In this document: positions 41,305 to 50,431 of the stretch, piece after piece
Numbering within the stretch: the first letter of the stretch is position 1
Layout: the number at the start of each line of letters is the position of its first letter
NCBI GenBank assembly: GCA_035465395.1
Contig: DATHRK010000101.1
Location: 186,001-250,000, forward strand
From: DATHRK01 sp035465395
GTDB lineage: Bacteria > Gemmatimonadota > Gemmatimonadetes > Longimicrobiales > RSA9
Reading direction: 5' to 3'
DNA length: 64,000 bases
Notes under the pieces: model-generated
Database searches by the model: none
Told to the model about the DNA's origin: nothing
What the model saw: only the letters and a program-made list of their open reading frames with translations
Program-made: the position numbers and the translations under genes

Positions 41305-43664
41305 GAGACCGGCTCCTGCTTGCGCAGGAGGAACAGGCCCAGGGGACCCCCCGTCACGACGATGGTGCCGCTCTTGAAGTACGGGTACGCGCTCCATGAT
41401 CCTCCGAAGACGGGTCGATCGCCGCCGTAGGGAATCGTGTCGAAATGGCCGACTTCCTCGGGGTTCTCCGGGTCGGAGATGTCGAGGATCCGCAGGCCGG
41501 CCGTGTTGTTCGACTGGTAGGCGAAGTCGCCCTTGATGTAGAGGTTGTGATCGATCGCCCTGGTCGGCCCGAAGTACTCCTTGACGAGCTGCGGGTCGTC
41601 CAGGTCGCTCACGTCCCAGATCAGCGTGCGGGTGTTCTCCACCTTCCCCTGCATCTCGTCCAGCTCGTCGTCCACGTACAGGTACCGGTGATCGTCCGTA
41701 AGCCACGCCTGGTGAGTGTAGCCGAAGTTCGGGTACTCCGCGCGGGACAGCGCCACCGGGGCCGACTTGTCGGTGACGTCGGCGATGCTGAGCGCGGTCT
41801 CGTTGGACCCGATGCAGATCTCCTTGCCGGCGTGGTCCTGGTCGGGTCCCTCGTACATCACGCACTGGGCGTCGTGCGAGTAGCCCGTCCCGGCGCGGCC
41901 GGTGCTCGGATCCTGGAAGCAGCCCACGAAGGTCGGGTTGAGCGGCTCGCGGATGTCGACCATGTGCAAGCCCCCTCCGCATGTCTCGCCGCCGCCGCGG
42001 GCGCCCACGATGTAGGCGTAGCCGGAGCCCTCGTTGATGACGATGTTGTGCGCGCTGGCGATGCCGTCGTAGACCAGGTCGGGCTCGAAGGTCAGGGGCA
42101 GGGCCGCGGCGTCAACCTCCCTGAGTCGCTTGAGGTCGAGCACCTGCATGCCGTGCTGGCCCGCGCCGTCGGCCACGACGTAGACGTGGTCGTCGTAGAC
42201 CTTCATGTCGCGCCAAACGGCCGAGTTCGAGCCGGGCGTCATCGGCAGGTCGCCGACGTAGACCGGCGAGGCCGCGTCGGACAGGTCCACGATGGACAGG
42301 CCGTCGATCCTGCCCACCAACGCGTATTCGCGTCCCGTCTCCGGGTCGGTCCAGCCCCACACGTCGTTCAGTCGGTTGCCGCGGCCCGCACCCATCTCCG
42401 TGATCGGCAGAAACGACACGAGGTCGACCTGCTCGCAGGACCAGAGCGCGGCCTCGCCGCTGGCACAGGCGACCTCGCCGCCGGTCACGGCGTCGAGGCC
42501 CTCCGGGGTGCTGGCGAGCGTCGCCGCGTTGCGCCAGCTCCCGCCTTCGGCGACGTAGACCAGCGCCGTGCCGGCGCCGTTGTCGTCCCCGGGGGCGCCC
42601 ACGACGGCCACGTCGCCCGCCACCGCGAGCGACTGGGCGAAGCGCGTACCGCGCTGGTCGTCCTCCCGCCCCACGAACCGCGCGGAGGTCACCGAGCCGT
42701 CCTCACCGCGCTCGAACACATAGACGCCGCCGCGGTGGTTGTTCGCGAGGGCGCCGCCGATCATGACGCGCTCGTCGGACGCGGCGATCGCCGTGCCGAA
42801 CTGGTCGCGGCCTCCCGGCGCGAACGGCGCCAGCCGGCCGACGGCCGACCACCGTCCCGACGCGGCGTCGCGCGTGAACCGGTACACCTCCCCATTACCG
42901 TTGCGATTGGGGGCCCCAACGAAGGCCTCGGCGGTGCCGTTCAGCGCGATCGTCTGACCGAAGCCATCGTTCGCCGCGAGCCCGCGCACCTCGAACTTGC
43001 CGGCCGGGGTCCAGGCGCCGTCCTGCAGGTGGAAGGCGTAGACCGCGCCGAGGCCCTCGGCCTGGCGGGGTGCGCCGACCAAGGCCACGTCGCCCTCGGC
43101 GGCGAGCGCCAGTCCGTACCCGTCGTCTTCCGTCACGTCGTCCGCGGTCAACTCGCCGCCGGCCTGCCAGGAGCCGTTCGTCCAGGCGTACACGCGCGGG
43201 GGTCCCGCCCGTCCGCCGACCACGAGCAGTCCATCGTCGCCGGCCAGCGCGGCGCCCATGCCCGCGCCCTCGGGGGCGTCCGGGAACGCCATCCTGCCGA
43301 CCTCGGCTATGCCGGCAGCACTCCGCTGGTAGGTGTAGATCGCGCCGCGACCTTCATCCTGGCCCGGCGCCGACACGACCAGCAGGTCGCCGGCGACGGC
43401 CATCGCGGTCCCGAAGCCGTCTTCCTCCTGCCACGCGGATTGGGGCAGGCGGACGGTCTCGGTCCACCCGTCGCCCGACGGTGCGTAGGCGTACACGGCG
43501 GCCGGTCCGATGAGGTTGTTCGCTTCCGCAACCACGACGAGGTCGCCGTAGCGCGCGACGGTGGCGCCGTAGCCCGTGCGTAGCGCCTGAGCCGAGGCCG
43601 AGGTGAAGGAAACGGCGGCGAAGAGCCCGAGAGCGCTCGCCGCCCGGAGATACGCTGTCTTCAT
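41301..43664 (-). CDS. Exported choice-of-anchor B family protein with FG-GAP-like N-terminal propeller
   Basis: 787 aa. Signal peptide MKTAYLRAASALGLFAAVSF followed by TSASAQ. Residues about 25-390 are repeats of the FGTAMAVAGDLLVVSAPGQD / GYGLALAAEGDVALVGAPRQ type. Residues about 410-780 resemble the LVIVD/choice-of-anchor B propeller (GRIDGLSIVDLSD, RDMKVYDDHVYVVADG, GLRILDISDPENPEEVGHFD). Predicted to be secreted or surface-bound. ATG 43664. First gene of a three-gene minus-strand operon with tight overlaps. Confidence 0.82.
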   Translation of the reverse strand: MKTAYLRAASALGLFAAVSFTSASAQALRTGYGATVARYGDLVVVAEANNLIGPAAVYAYAPSGDGWTETVRLPQSAWQEEDGFGTAMAVAGDLLVVSAPGQDEGRGAIYTYQRSAAGIAEVGRMAFPDAPEGAGMGAALAGDDGLLVVGGRAGPPRVYAWTNGSWQAGGELTADDVTEDDGYGLALAAEGDVALVGAPRQAEGLGAVYAFHLQDGAWTPAGKFEVRGLAANDGFGQTIALNGTAEAFVGAPNRNGNGEVYRFTRDAASGRWSAVGRLAPFAPGGRDQFGTAIAASDERVMIGGALANNHRGGVYVFERGEDGSVTSARFVGREDDQRGTRFAQSLAVAGDVAVVGAPGDDNGAGTALVYVAEGGSWRNAATLASTPEGLDAVTGGEVACASGEAALWSCEQVDLVSFLPITEMGAGRGNRLNDVWGWTDPETGREYALVGRIDGLSIVDLSDAASPVYVGDLPMTPGSNSAVWRDMKVYDDHVYVVADGAGQHGMQVLDLKRLREVDAAALPLTFEPDLVYDGIASAHNIVINEGSGYAYIVGARGGGETCGGGLHMVDIREPLNPTFVGCFQDPSTGRAGTGYSHDAQCVMYEGPDQDHAGKEICIGSNETALSIADVTDKSAPVALSRAEYPNFGYTHQAWLTDDHRYLYVDDELDEMQGKVENTRTLIWDVSDLDDPQLVKEYFGPTRAIDHNLYIKGDFAYQSNNTAGLRILDISDPENPEEVGHFDTIPYGGDRPVFGGSWSAYPYFKSGTIVVTGGPLGLFLLRKQEPVS

Positions 43665-43904
43665 GAAACCCGGGGGTTCGGGGAAAAGCCGGTCCGTTGC
43701 GTTGGGAACGCCCCCGTATACGCGCGACCCACCCCTAATGTGCCGCGGCCTCCCGCGGGACCATCCCTGCCGATCCGGCAGGTGCGGTGGGAACGCGCCT
43801 TGCCCTACGAGGGAGACGCAGGCCGGCGTGCGTCCCACCGAATGGATGGCGCGGACCGGCGAACGGTTGGCCCGGGCCGGGTCGACGCAAATAAGGAGAG
43901 GACG

Positions 43905-44378
43905 ATGGAGCCGCGTTTCGATTGGAAGGAGCCCTGGGACACCGTCAGCGACGCGATGAACAAGGTGCTGGATGACTTCGGCACCATCGCCGAGGAGACG
44001 TTCGTGCACGTCGCCTGCCGCCCCTCCGTGGCGCTGCGCGAATCGGCGACCGCATACGAGTTGGAGGTTTCGGTGCCGGGTGTGGCCCGCGACGACGTGG
44101 ACATCTCCGTCGAAGGCAGGAGGGTCACCATCGCCGGAGCCTGGCCGGAGGCCATCGCCGAGGACGACCGGACGATTCTCCGGGACGAGCTGGCGCGGGG
44201 CCGCTTCAAGCGCGTCCTGCTGCTTCCGGAGCCGGTCGAAGCGTCGGGGGTGAGCGCGCGCCTGGCAGCGGGCATTCTCACCGTGACGCTGCCGCTCCGC
44301 GAGCCCACGGAGCGCACCGAGATTCCGATCGAGGACGCCGACGTGCCAGACGAGGGGCGGGCCTCCAAGAAGGCGTAG
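43905..44378 (+). CDS. Hsp20/alpha-crystallin small heat-shock protein
   Basis: 157 aa. The alpha-crystallin domain (about 42-140) has SATAYELEVSVPGVARDDVD and the signature ARLAAGILTVTLPL; IPI in RTEIPIEDAD is the C-terminal I-x-I docking motif. An ideal AAGGAGAG ribosome site precedes ATG 43905. It holds unfolding proteins for refolding, and clpB follows after 46 bases, a sensible disaggregation pair. No CIRCE element was found upstream. Confidence 0.93.
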   Translation: MEPRFDWKEPWDTVSDAMNKVLDDFGTIAEETFVHVACRPSVALRESATAYELEVSVPGVARDDVDISVEGRRVTIAGAWPEAIAEDDRTILRDELARGRFKRVLLLPEPVEASGVSARLAAGILTVTLPLREPTERTEIPIEDADVPDEGRASKKA

Positions 44379-44424
44379 GCGGAGCAATCGACGTAGCACC
44401 AGCGCACGAACGACGGGGGAGCCG

Positions 44425-47061
44425 TTGAATCAGGACAGGCTGACGATCAAGGCCGGCGAGGCCCTTCAGGCCGCCGCCACCGAAGCACGCAAGCGGGGCA
44501 ACCCCGCGCTGGAGGACGTGCACCTGCTGAGCGCGCTCATGGCGCAGGAGGAAACCATCGTCCTGCCGGCACTGCGCAAAGTCGGCGCGGATCCGGCGGA
44601 GCTGGGCCGCGACCTGCTGGCCCGGATCGAGCGGCTCCCCCGGCAGTCGGGTACCGTGCAGCCCTCGCTGGGGCGCGAGACACGCGCCGTGCTGGATCGC
44701 GCGGAGGAGGAGGCGCGTTCCCTCGGCGACGAGTACGTCTCGACCGAACACCTCCTCATCGCGCTCGCCGCGGAGGGCTCCGATACGCGCGAGCTCCTCT
44801 CCGAGCGGGGCGCCACGGCCGAGGCGCTCCGGGACGCCATCGAGGAGGTGCGCGGCCCGCACCGCGTCACCGACCAGGACCCGGAGGGGAAGTATCGCGC
44901 CCTCGAGCGCTTCAGCCGTGACCTCACCGCGGCGGCCCGCGAGGGCAAGCTCGATCCCGTCATCGGACGCGACGAGGAGATCCGACGCGTCGTGCAGGTG
45001 CTCAGCCGCCGCACCAAGAACAACCCCGTGCTGATCGGCGAGCCGGGGGTCGGCAAGACGGCCATCGTCGAGGGCCTCGCACAGCGCATCGTCAGCGGGG
45101 ACGTGCCGGAGTCCCTGCAGCACAAGACGCTGATCGCTCTGGACATCGGGGCGATTCTCGCGGGCGCCAAGTACCGCGGCGAGTTCGAGGAGCGCTTCAA
45201 GGCCGTCCTCAAGGAGATCACCGAGGCGGAGGGCCGCTTCGTCGTCTTCCTGGACGAGCTGCACACCATCGTGGGCGCGGGGTCCGCCGAGGGCGCCGTC
45301 GACGCGGGCAACATGCTGAAGCCCGCGCTGGCGCGCGGTGAGCTGCGCGTGGTCGGCGCGACCACGCTGGACGAGTACCGCAAGCACATCGAAAAGGACG
45401 CCGCGCTGGAGCGGCGCTTCCAGCCGGTTTACGTGGGCGAGCCCTCGGTGGAGGACGCGGTCGCCATCCTCCGCGGCCTGAAGGAGCGCTACGAGGTGCA
45501 CCACGGCGTGCGCATCACCGACGCCGCGATCGTCGCCGCCGCGCGGCTCAGCGACCGCTACATCGGCGGCCGTTTCCTGCCCGACAAGGCGATCGACCTG
45601 ATGGACGAAGCCGCCAGCCGGCTGCGTATCGAGATCGACTCGCTGCCGCAGGAGATCGACGAGGTCGAGCGTCGCATCATGCAGCTCGAGATCGAGCGCA
45701 CCGCGCTGGAAAAGGAGGAGGAGGCCGGCGCGGTCGAGCGGCGCGACCGGATCGACGCCGAGCTGGCCGAGCTGCGCGAGCAGGCGGGCGCGATGAAGGC
45801 ACGCTGGCAGGCCGAGAAGGACCAGATCACCCACATACGCACGTTGAAGGGTCGGATCGATGAGCTGCGCATCGAGGCGGAGCGCGCCACGCGCACCGGC
45901 GACCTCGCGCGCGCCGCCGAGATCCAGTACGGCGAGATCCCGCAGCGCGAGCAGGAGCTCGAGCAGGCCGCCGTGCGTCTCGACGAAGCGCAGCGCGAGT
46001 CGCGCTTCCTGAAGGAGGAGGTCGACGCGGAGGACATCGCCGAAGTCGTCTCCCGCTGGACCGGGATCCCGGTCAGCCGGATGATGGAGTCCGAGCGCGA
46101 GCGGCTGATCACGCTGGAGGCCGTACTGGGCACGCGCGTCGTGGGCCAGGAGGAGGCCGTCGCCGCCGTCGCCAACGCCGTGCGGCGCAGCCGTGCCGGG
46201 CTGCAGGACCCGGATCGCCCTATCGGCAGCTTCATCTTCCTCGGCCCCACGGGGGTCGGGAAGACCGAGACCGCCCGCGCCCTCGCCGAGTTCCTGTTCG
46301 ACGACCAGGACGCGATGGTCCGCATCGACATGTCCGAGTACATGGAGAAGCACGCGGTCGCCCGCCTCATCGGCGCGCCCCCGGGCTACGTGGGCTACGA
46401 CGAGGGTGGCCAGCTCACCGAAGCCGTTCGGCGACGGCCCTACTCGGTGGTGCTCTTCGACGAGATCGAGAAGGCGCACCCGGACGTGTTCAACGTCCTG
46501 CTCCAGATCCTCGACGAGGGTCGCCTGACCGACTCGCAGGGCCGCACGGTCGACTTCCGCAACGTCGTCGTCATCATGACGTCGAATTTGGGCAGCCCGC
46601 AGATCCTGGAGCGTGCCGAGACCCAGGACTGGGACGCCGTAGAGCGGATCGTACGCGAGGAGCTGCGGCGCCACTTCCGCCCGGAGTTCCTCAACCGCGT
46701 CGACGACGTGGTGGTCTTCCGGCCGCTGGATCGGGAGCGGATCGCCGAGATCGTGGAGATCCAGCTGGCCCGCCTGCGGCGGCTCCTCGCCGAGCGCGAC
46801 ATCGAGCTGGAGGTGACCGCCGCCGCGCGCGAGCGGATCGCGGACGAGGGGTACGACCCGGTGTTCGGGGCCCGGCCGCTGAAGCGAGCGATACAACGTC
46901 TCGTGCAGAATCCGCTCGCGCTGGAGGTGCTCGAGGGGCGCTTCAGGGAAGGCGATACGGTGGTCGTGGACGCCGACCGGGACGGCGACGGTCTCACCTT
47001 CGGGGCCGCCGGCTCGCAGGCGCCTTCGGAGGCCGTTGCGGAGAACCTGGCCTCGGCCTAA
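44425..47061 (+). CDS. clpB: ATP-dependent disaggregase ClpB
   Basis: 878 aa, TTG start at 44425 with GGGGGA upstream. N-domain with two Clp-N repeats (about 1-145). NBD1 Walker A GEPGVGKT (about 205) with Walker B VVFLDELHT. The ClpB-specific middle coiled coil (about 405-530) separates ClpB from ClpA/C. NBD2 Walker A GPTGVGKT (about 606) precedes RIDMSEYMEKHAV and GAPPGYVGYDEGG. Works with Hsp70 and small heat-shock proteins to dissolve aggregates. Confidence 0.97.
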   Translation: MNQDRLTIKAGEALQAAATEARKRGNPALEDVHLLSALMAQEETIVLPALRKVGADPAELGRDLLARIERLPRQSGTVQPSLGRETRAVLDRAEEEARSLGDEYVSTEHLLIALAAEGSDTRELLSERGATAEALRDAIEEVRGPHRVTDQDPEGKYRALERFSRDLTAAAREGKLDPVIGRDEEIRRVVQVLSRRTKNNPVLIGEPGVGKTAIVEGLAQRIVSGDVPESLQHKTLIALDIGAILAGAKYRGEFEERFKAVLKEITEAEGRFVVFLDELHTIVGAGSAEGAVDAGNMLKPALARGELRVVGATTLDEYRKHIEKDAALERRFQPVYVGEPSVEDAVAILRGLKERYEVHHGVRITDAAIVAAARLSDRYIGGRFLPDKAIDLMDEAASRLRIEIDSLPQEIDEVERRIMQLEIERTALEKEEEAGAVERRDRIDAELAELREQAGAMKARWQAEKDQITHIRTLKGRIDELRIEAERATRTGDLARAAEIQYGEIPQREQELEQAAVRLDEAQRESRFLKEEVDAEDIAEVVSRWTGIPVSRMMESERERLITLEAVLGTRVVGQEEAVAAVANAVRRSRAGLQDPDRPIGSFIFLGPTGVGKTETARALAEFLFDDQDAMVRIDMSEYMEKHAVARLIGAPPGYVGYDEGGQLTEAVRRRPYSVVLFDEIEKAHPDVFNVLLQILDEGRLTDSQGRTVDFRNVVVIMTSNLGSPQILERAETQDWDAVERIVREELRRHFRPEFLNRVDDVVVFRPLDRERIAEIVEIQLARLRRLLAERDIELEVTAAARERIADEGYDPVFGARPLKRAIQRLVQNPLALEVLEGRFREGDTVVVDADRDGDGLTFGAAGSQAPSEAVAENLASA

Positions 47062-47105
47062 CCTCCGGCGTTCGCGGCCGGCCGACCCGGAAATCCTTCA
47101 CCGAC

Positions 47106-47552
47106 ATGCGTCGAGCGCTGATCGCGGTGCTTTCCGTCGCCCTCCTGGGGGGCGGGTGCGTGAGCCAGACGGTTTCCCGGCAGGAAACGGCTCCCGGGCC
47201 CGACGCGGTCGCACCCTCCCTCGTGGTGGAGCGGTTCCTCCAGGCGGTGAATGCCCGTGACGTCACGACGCTGGGCCGTCTCTTCGGCACCAGGGACGGG
47301 CCGATCGCCGGGCGCGACGACCCGGCCACGGTCGAGCAACGAATGTTCACCCTCGCGTCCCTGCTCGAGCACGACGACTACACCATCCTGGGTGATCAGA
47401 TCGTGCCGGGACGGGGCAACGAAGCAGTGAACATCATGACGACGCTGGTGAAGCGGGGACGGTCGGTAGCCGTGCCCTTCACGCTCGTGCGCTCGACCGC
47501 CGGGCAGTGGTTGGTGGAGCGGATCGATACCGGCGAGCTGACGCGCCGCTGA
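47106..47552 (+). CDS. Small putative lipoprotein
   Basis: 148 aa. ALIAVLSVALLGGGC gives a lipobox with Cys18. The mature part (SLVVERFLQAVNARDVTTLG; TAGQWLVERIDTGEL) looks like a small NTF2/SnoaL-like fold, a common exported domain of unknown role; this is a guess from pattern. 44 bases after clpB, possibly cotranscribed, and convergent with the epimerase gene. Confidence 0.7.
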   Translation: MRRALIAVLSVALLGGGCVSQTVSRQETAPGPDAVAPSLVVERFLQAVNARDVTTLGRLFGTRDGPIAGRDDPATVEQRMFTLASLLEHDDYTILGDQIVPGRGNEAVNIMTTLVKRGRSVAVPFTLVRSTAGQWLVERIDTGELTRR

Positions 47553-47579
47553 CGGGTCGCCGAAGGAGGGGGTGCGGCC

Positions 47580-47978
47580 TCAATCCGCCTGGACGAGCTC
47601 GATCAGCACGCCGCCGGTGGAGCGGGGATGGAGGAAGGCGACCATATGGCCTCCGGCGCCCGGCCGCGGTTCGCGGTCCACGAGCTGGTACCCGGCCGCC
47701 TCGAGCCGGCGCAGCGCGCCGGCGAGGTCGGTGACGCGGAACGCGAGGTGGTGCAGGCCGGCCCCTCGCCGTTCGATGTGGCGTGCGATCGCCGAGTCGG
47801 GCGAGGTGGCCTCGAGCAGCTCGAGCCGTCCGTCTCCGTCGCCGAGGAACAGGACCCGGACGCGCTGGCCGTGGACCTCCTCCACCGCGGTGGGCTCGGC
47901 GCCCAGGAGCGGGCCGAGGACGGCGGTCGCCCGGTCGAGCGATTCGACCGCAATGCCGACGTGATCCAGACGCAACAT
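47580..47978 (-). CDS. mce: Methylmalonyl-CoA epimerase
   Basis: 132 aa VOC-fold metal enzyme. MLRLDHVGIAVESLDRA holds the first metal His; AGLHHLAFRVTDLAGALRR holds the next; GVLIELVQ at the end supplies the metal Glu. It interconverts (R)- and (S)-methylmalonyl-CoA in propionate metabolism. ATG 47978 gives normal length; no clear Shine-Dalgarno is present. Divergent from trxA. A related glyoxalase-fold function cannot be fully excluded. Confidence 0.87.
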   Translation of the reverse strand: MLRLDHVGIAVESLDRATAVLGPLLGAEPTAVEEVHGQRVRVLFLGDGDGRLELLEATSPDSAIARHIERRGAGLHHLAFRVTDLAGALRRLEAAGYQLVDREPRPGAGGHMVAFLHPRSTGGVLIELVQAD

Positions 47979-48131
47979 TCGGGGTATCGTTACCTGTGAA
48001 GTAGCAGGCGGAGCGCCCGCGAGGGCACAGTCCGGATCTTGCGTGCCCGTATCGTGGGCAGCAAGAGACGTATCGCATGAGAGGGAGCGGCCCCGGTGGG
48101 GTCGCTCCACACCTACATAAGGGGGGAGATC

Positions 48132-48491
48132 GTGGAGAACGGGAAGGTCGTCGAGATCACCGATGTCAACTTCGACGACGAGATCGGGGGCGGGGAGGGG
48201 CTGGCGATGGTGGATTTCTGGGCGACCTGGTGCGGCCCGTGCCGCATGGTGGCGCCCGTCGTCGCGCAACTCGCGGACGAGTACGATGGCCGCGTGAAGG
48301 TGGGCAAGCTGGACGTGGACGCGAACCAGCGCACGGCGATCAAGTTCAACGTGAGGTCGATTCCGAGCATTCTGTTCTTCCACGACGGGCAGCACATCGA
48401 CACGGTCGTCGGGGCGGTGCCGAAGCCTCACCTGGAGCGCCGCCTCGAGGAGCACCTCGCCCGGCACGACGCCGGAGAGGCCACCGGCTGA
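48132..48491 (+). CDS. trxA: Thioredoxin
   Basis: 119 aa. Redox site WATWCGPCRM with Cys34 and Cys37; cis-Pro in VRSIPSILFFHDG. A general dithiol reductant of the cytoplasm. GTG 48132 (VENGKVVEITDVNF) is chosen: a very G-rich AAGGGGGGAG site lies directly upstream, although its spacing is short. A GTG at 48096 would add 12 residues. Divergent from mce across about 150 bases with no firm promoter. Confidence 0.93.
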   Translation: MENGKVVEITDVNFDDEIGGGEGLAMVDFWATWCGPCRMVAPVVAQLADEYDGRVKVGKLDVDANQRTAIKFNVRSIPSILFFHDGQHIDTVVGAVPKPHLERRLEEHLARHDAGEATG

Positions 48492-48591
48492 GGGGGGCCC
48501 GGCCCCAGCCTCGGGGCCGCAGGGCTCGCGACCCCGTACGGGCGTCGGCTGGACCGCCGTACGGCGGGGCTCGGGCCGCCGGGCTCGCTTC

Positions 48592-49563
48592 GTGGCGCCG
48601 TTCCCGGATGAGCACGTGATCGACACGATTCCGCACCTGCGCGCGCTTCTGCCGCGCACGAAGCTCCGCTGGGTGGACCTCCGCGCGGTCCTCAACGACG
48701 GCAAGACAGAGCGCGCCTCCCGCGTTCCGGCGGCGCTCTGCCTCCACCTGGGCGCGCACACCGACATCGTGCTCCTCCGTGACGGAGAGTCGCTCACCGC
48801 CGCGCGCGTGGAGCCGTCGGGCCGGAGGGTGATTCGCATGGACGCCGTGACGCGCTTCGCGGAACGCGAGCGCGAGCGGGCCGAGGTGGCCTTCTATAGC
48901 GTGACCGAGGACCAGCAGAGGGCCATGTGGCCCTGCCTGCACGGCGAGTCGACGCCGCGCCGGCTAGGATCGGTGGCCGATCTGGCGGCCGCCGCGCGCG
49001 CGGACGAGGTGAGCGGGGTGGTCGAGATCGAGGGCGGGGGTGCGCTCCATTGGGTCGTCTTCGACTCGGGGCTGCCCACGGAGGTGCACGCGATCGGCAT
49101 TCCGCCCGGGAGCGCCGCCGCCGCCGCCGTCGACCTGCTCGCGGTCTGGCATCCCGATGCGGAGGCCGTGCTCTACGGGCCGCCTCGGGACCCGCCGCCG
49201 CAGGCTCCCGCGGCCCTCTTCAGCCTGTACGAACGCCTCGTACAGCGCGCGGGCCACGAGATCGCCGAGGAGCTGGGCACGGACGTGACGCGCGCGTGCT
49301 TCACGGCCGCCCGCGGCGAGCTGGAAGCCACATCGCCGGTGCTGGCGTCCTTCGCCGTGCACCGGGACGGCAGCGTCGTCGCCGACGACGCGGTCGTGAC
49401 GCGGTCGGCCCTGACCGACGCGGTCGCGGCGTGGCTCCGCGCCGTCCTCGCTTCCGCGACGGAGAGGGGACTGAGCGACGCGGACGCGGTCGCCCGCCGG
49501 GCCGTGGAGCCCGACCGCCACGCGCTGACGGCGCAGGGCCTCGTCGCCCGGCTCCACGAGTAG
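48592..49563 (+). CDS. Hypothetical protein, unknown
   Basis: 323 aa from GTG 48592, no signal peptide or membrane helix. Not recognised. The middle (about 125-165: LGSVADLAAAARADEVSGVV, then ALHWVVFDSGLPTEVHAI) loosely recalls DUF4388-type modules. The C-terminal half (about 205-310) is helical and might be a second copy of a signalling-type fold. One Trp-rich strip and no catalytic-looking motif. 100 bases after trxA and 10 bases before rsmI, so likely cotranscribed with rsmI. Confidence 0.65.
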   Translation: MAPFPDEHVIDTIPHLRALLPRTKLRWVDLRAVLNDGKTERASRVPAALCLHLGAHTDIVLLRDGESLTAARVEPSGRRVIRMDAVTRFAERERERAEVAFYSVTEDQQRAMWPCLHGESTPRRLGSVADLAAAARADEVSGVVEIEGGGALHWVVFDSGLPTEVHAIGIPPGSAAAAAVDLLAVWHPDAEAVLYGPPRDPPPQAPAALFSLYERLVQRAGHEIAEELGTDVTRACFTAARGELEATSPVLASFAVHRDGSVVADDAVVTRSALTDAVAAWLRAVLASATERGLSDADAVARRAVEPDRHALTAQGLVARLHE

Positions 49564-49573
49564 AGGGGCTCCC

Positions 49574-50431
49574 GTGGCAGGGTCGCTGTACGTCGTCGCC
49601 ACGCCGATCGGCAACCTGGAGGATCTGTCGCCCAGGGCCGCACGGGTACTGGCGGAGGTCGACCTGGTGCTCGCCGAGGACACGCGCCGCACGCGGATCC
49701 TCATGGACCGCGCCGGTGCGTCCACGAAGCTGGTGTCGGCGCACCGGCACAACGAAGAACGGCGCTCCGGCACGGTGCTGCAACTGCTGGAGCAGGGCCG
49801 CGACGTGGCGCTCGTCAGCGATGCGGGCACCCCGGTCGTGAGCGACCCCGGGGCGCGGCTGGTGGCGGCGGCCGTCGCCGAGGGGTTCACGGTCGTGCCG
49901 ATCCCCGGGCCATCGGCCGTGCCCGCGATCCTGTCGGTGAGCGGTCTGTCCGCCGACCGCTTCCTCTTCCTCGGCTTTCCCCCACGATCCGGCGCAGCGC
50001 GCAGGGCCACCCTCGCTCGCGTGGCCGCGTCCGAGGATCCGGTCGTGCTGTTCGAAGCGCCCTTCCGGATCGCGACCCTGCTGGACGACCTCGCGGACGC
50101 CTGCGGAAGGGGGCGCAAGGCGGTCGTGGGCCGCGAGCTGACGAAGCTGCACGAGGAGGTCACGCACGGAACCTTGGCCGAAGTGGCCGCTTATTACCGG
50201 ACGGCCGACGCGCGCGGCGAGTTCGTCATCGTGATCGAGGGCGGGGCCCCAACCGACGCCGACGACGGGCTGTCGGAACGTATGGCGTCGGCGCTCGCGG
50301 AGGCGCTGCTGGAGCGGGGGGAGCCCGTGCGCTCCGTCGCGCGCGAGGTCGCCCGACGGGCGGGGCTCCCCCGCAATCGCGCCTACGAGCTGGTCCAGGC
50401 CCGCGCAGAGGCGCGGAAAGAGGTGACGTGA
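49574..50431 (+). CDS. rsmI: 16S rRNA (cytidine(1402)-2'-O)-methyltransferase RsmI
   Basis: 285 aa. SAM-dependent 2'-O-methylation of C1402 in the ribosomal P site. SLYVVATPIGNLEDLSPRA is the diagnostic N-terminus. AEDTRRTRILMDR, LVSDAGTPVVSDPGARLV and PIPGPSAVPAILSVSG complete the tetrapyrrole-methylase-like fold. GTG 49574. Its stop overlaps the GTG of the DUF4159 gene (GTGA). Confidence 0.95.
   Translation: MAGSLYVVATPIGNLEDLSPRAARVLAEVDLVLAEDTRRTRILMDRAGASTKLVSAHRHNEERRSGTVLQLLEQGRDVALVSDAGTPVVSDPGARLVAAAVAEGFTVVPIPGPSAVPAILSVSGLSADRFLFLGFPPRSGAARRATLARVAASEDPVVLFEAPFRIATLLDDLADACGRGRKAVVGRELTKLHEEVTHGTLAEVAAYYRTADARGEFVIVIEGGAPTDADDGLSERMASALAEALLERGEPVRSVAREVARRAGLPRNRAYELVQARAEARKEVT

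Noticed and set aside
41445..43583. 712-codon open frame on the + strand opposite the choice-of-anchor B gene
   Set aside because: His/Val/Arg-rich, no recognisable domain; the minus-strand gene has a signal peptide and clear repeats.
43665..43904. CIRCE heat-shock operator before hsp20-clpB
   Set aside because: No TTAGCACTC/GAGTGCTAA-type inverted repeat is present; only short GC-rich palindromes.
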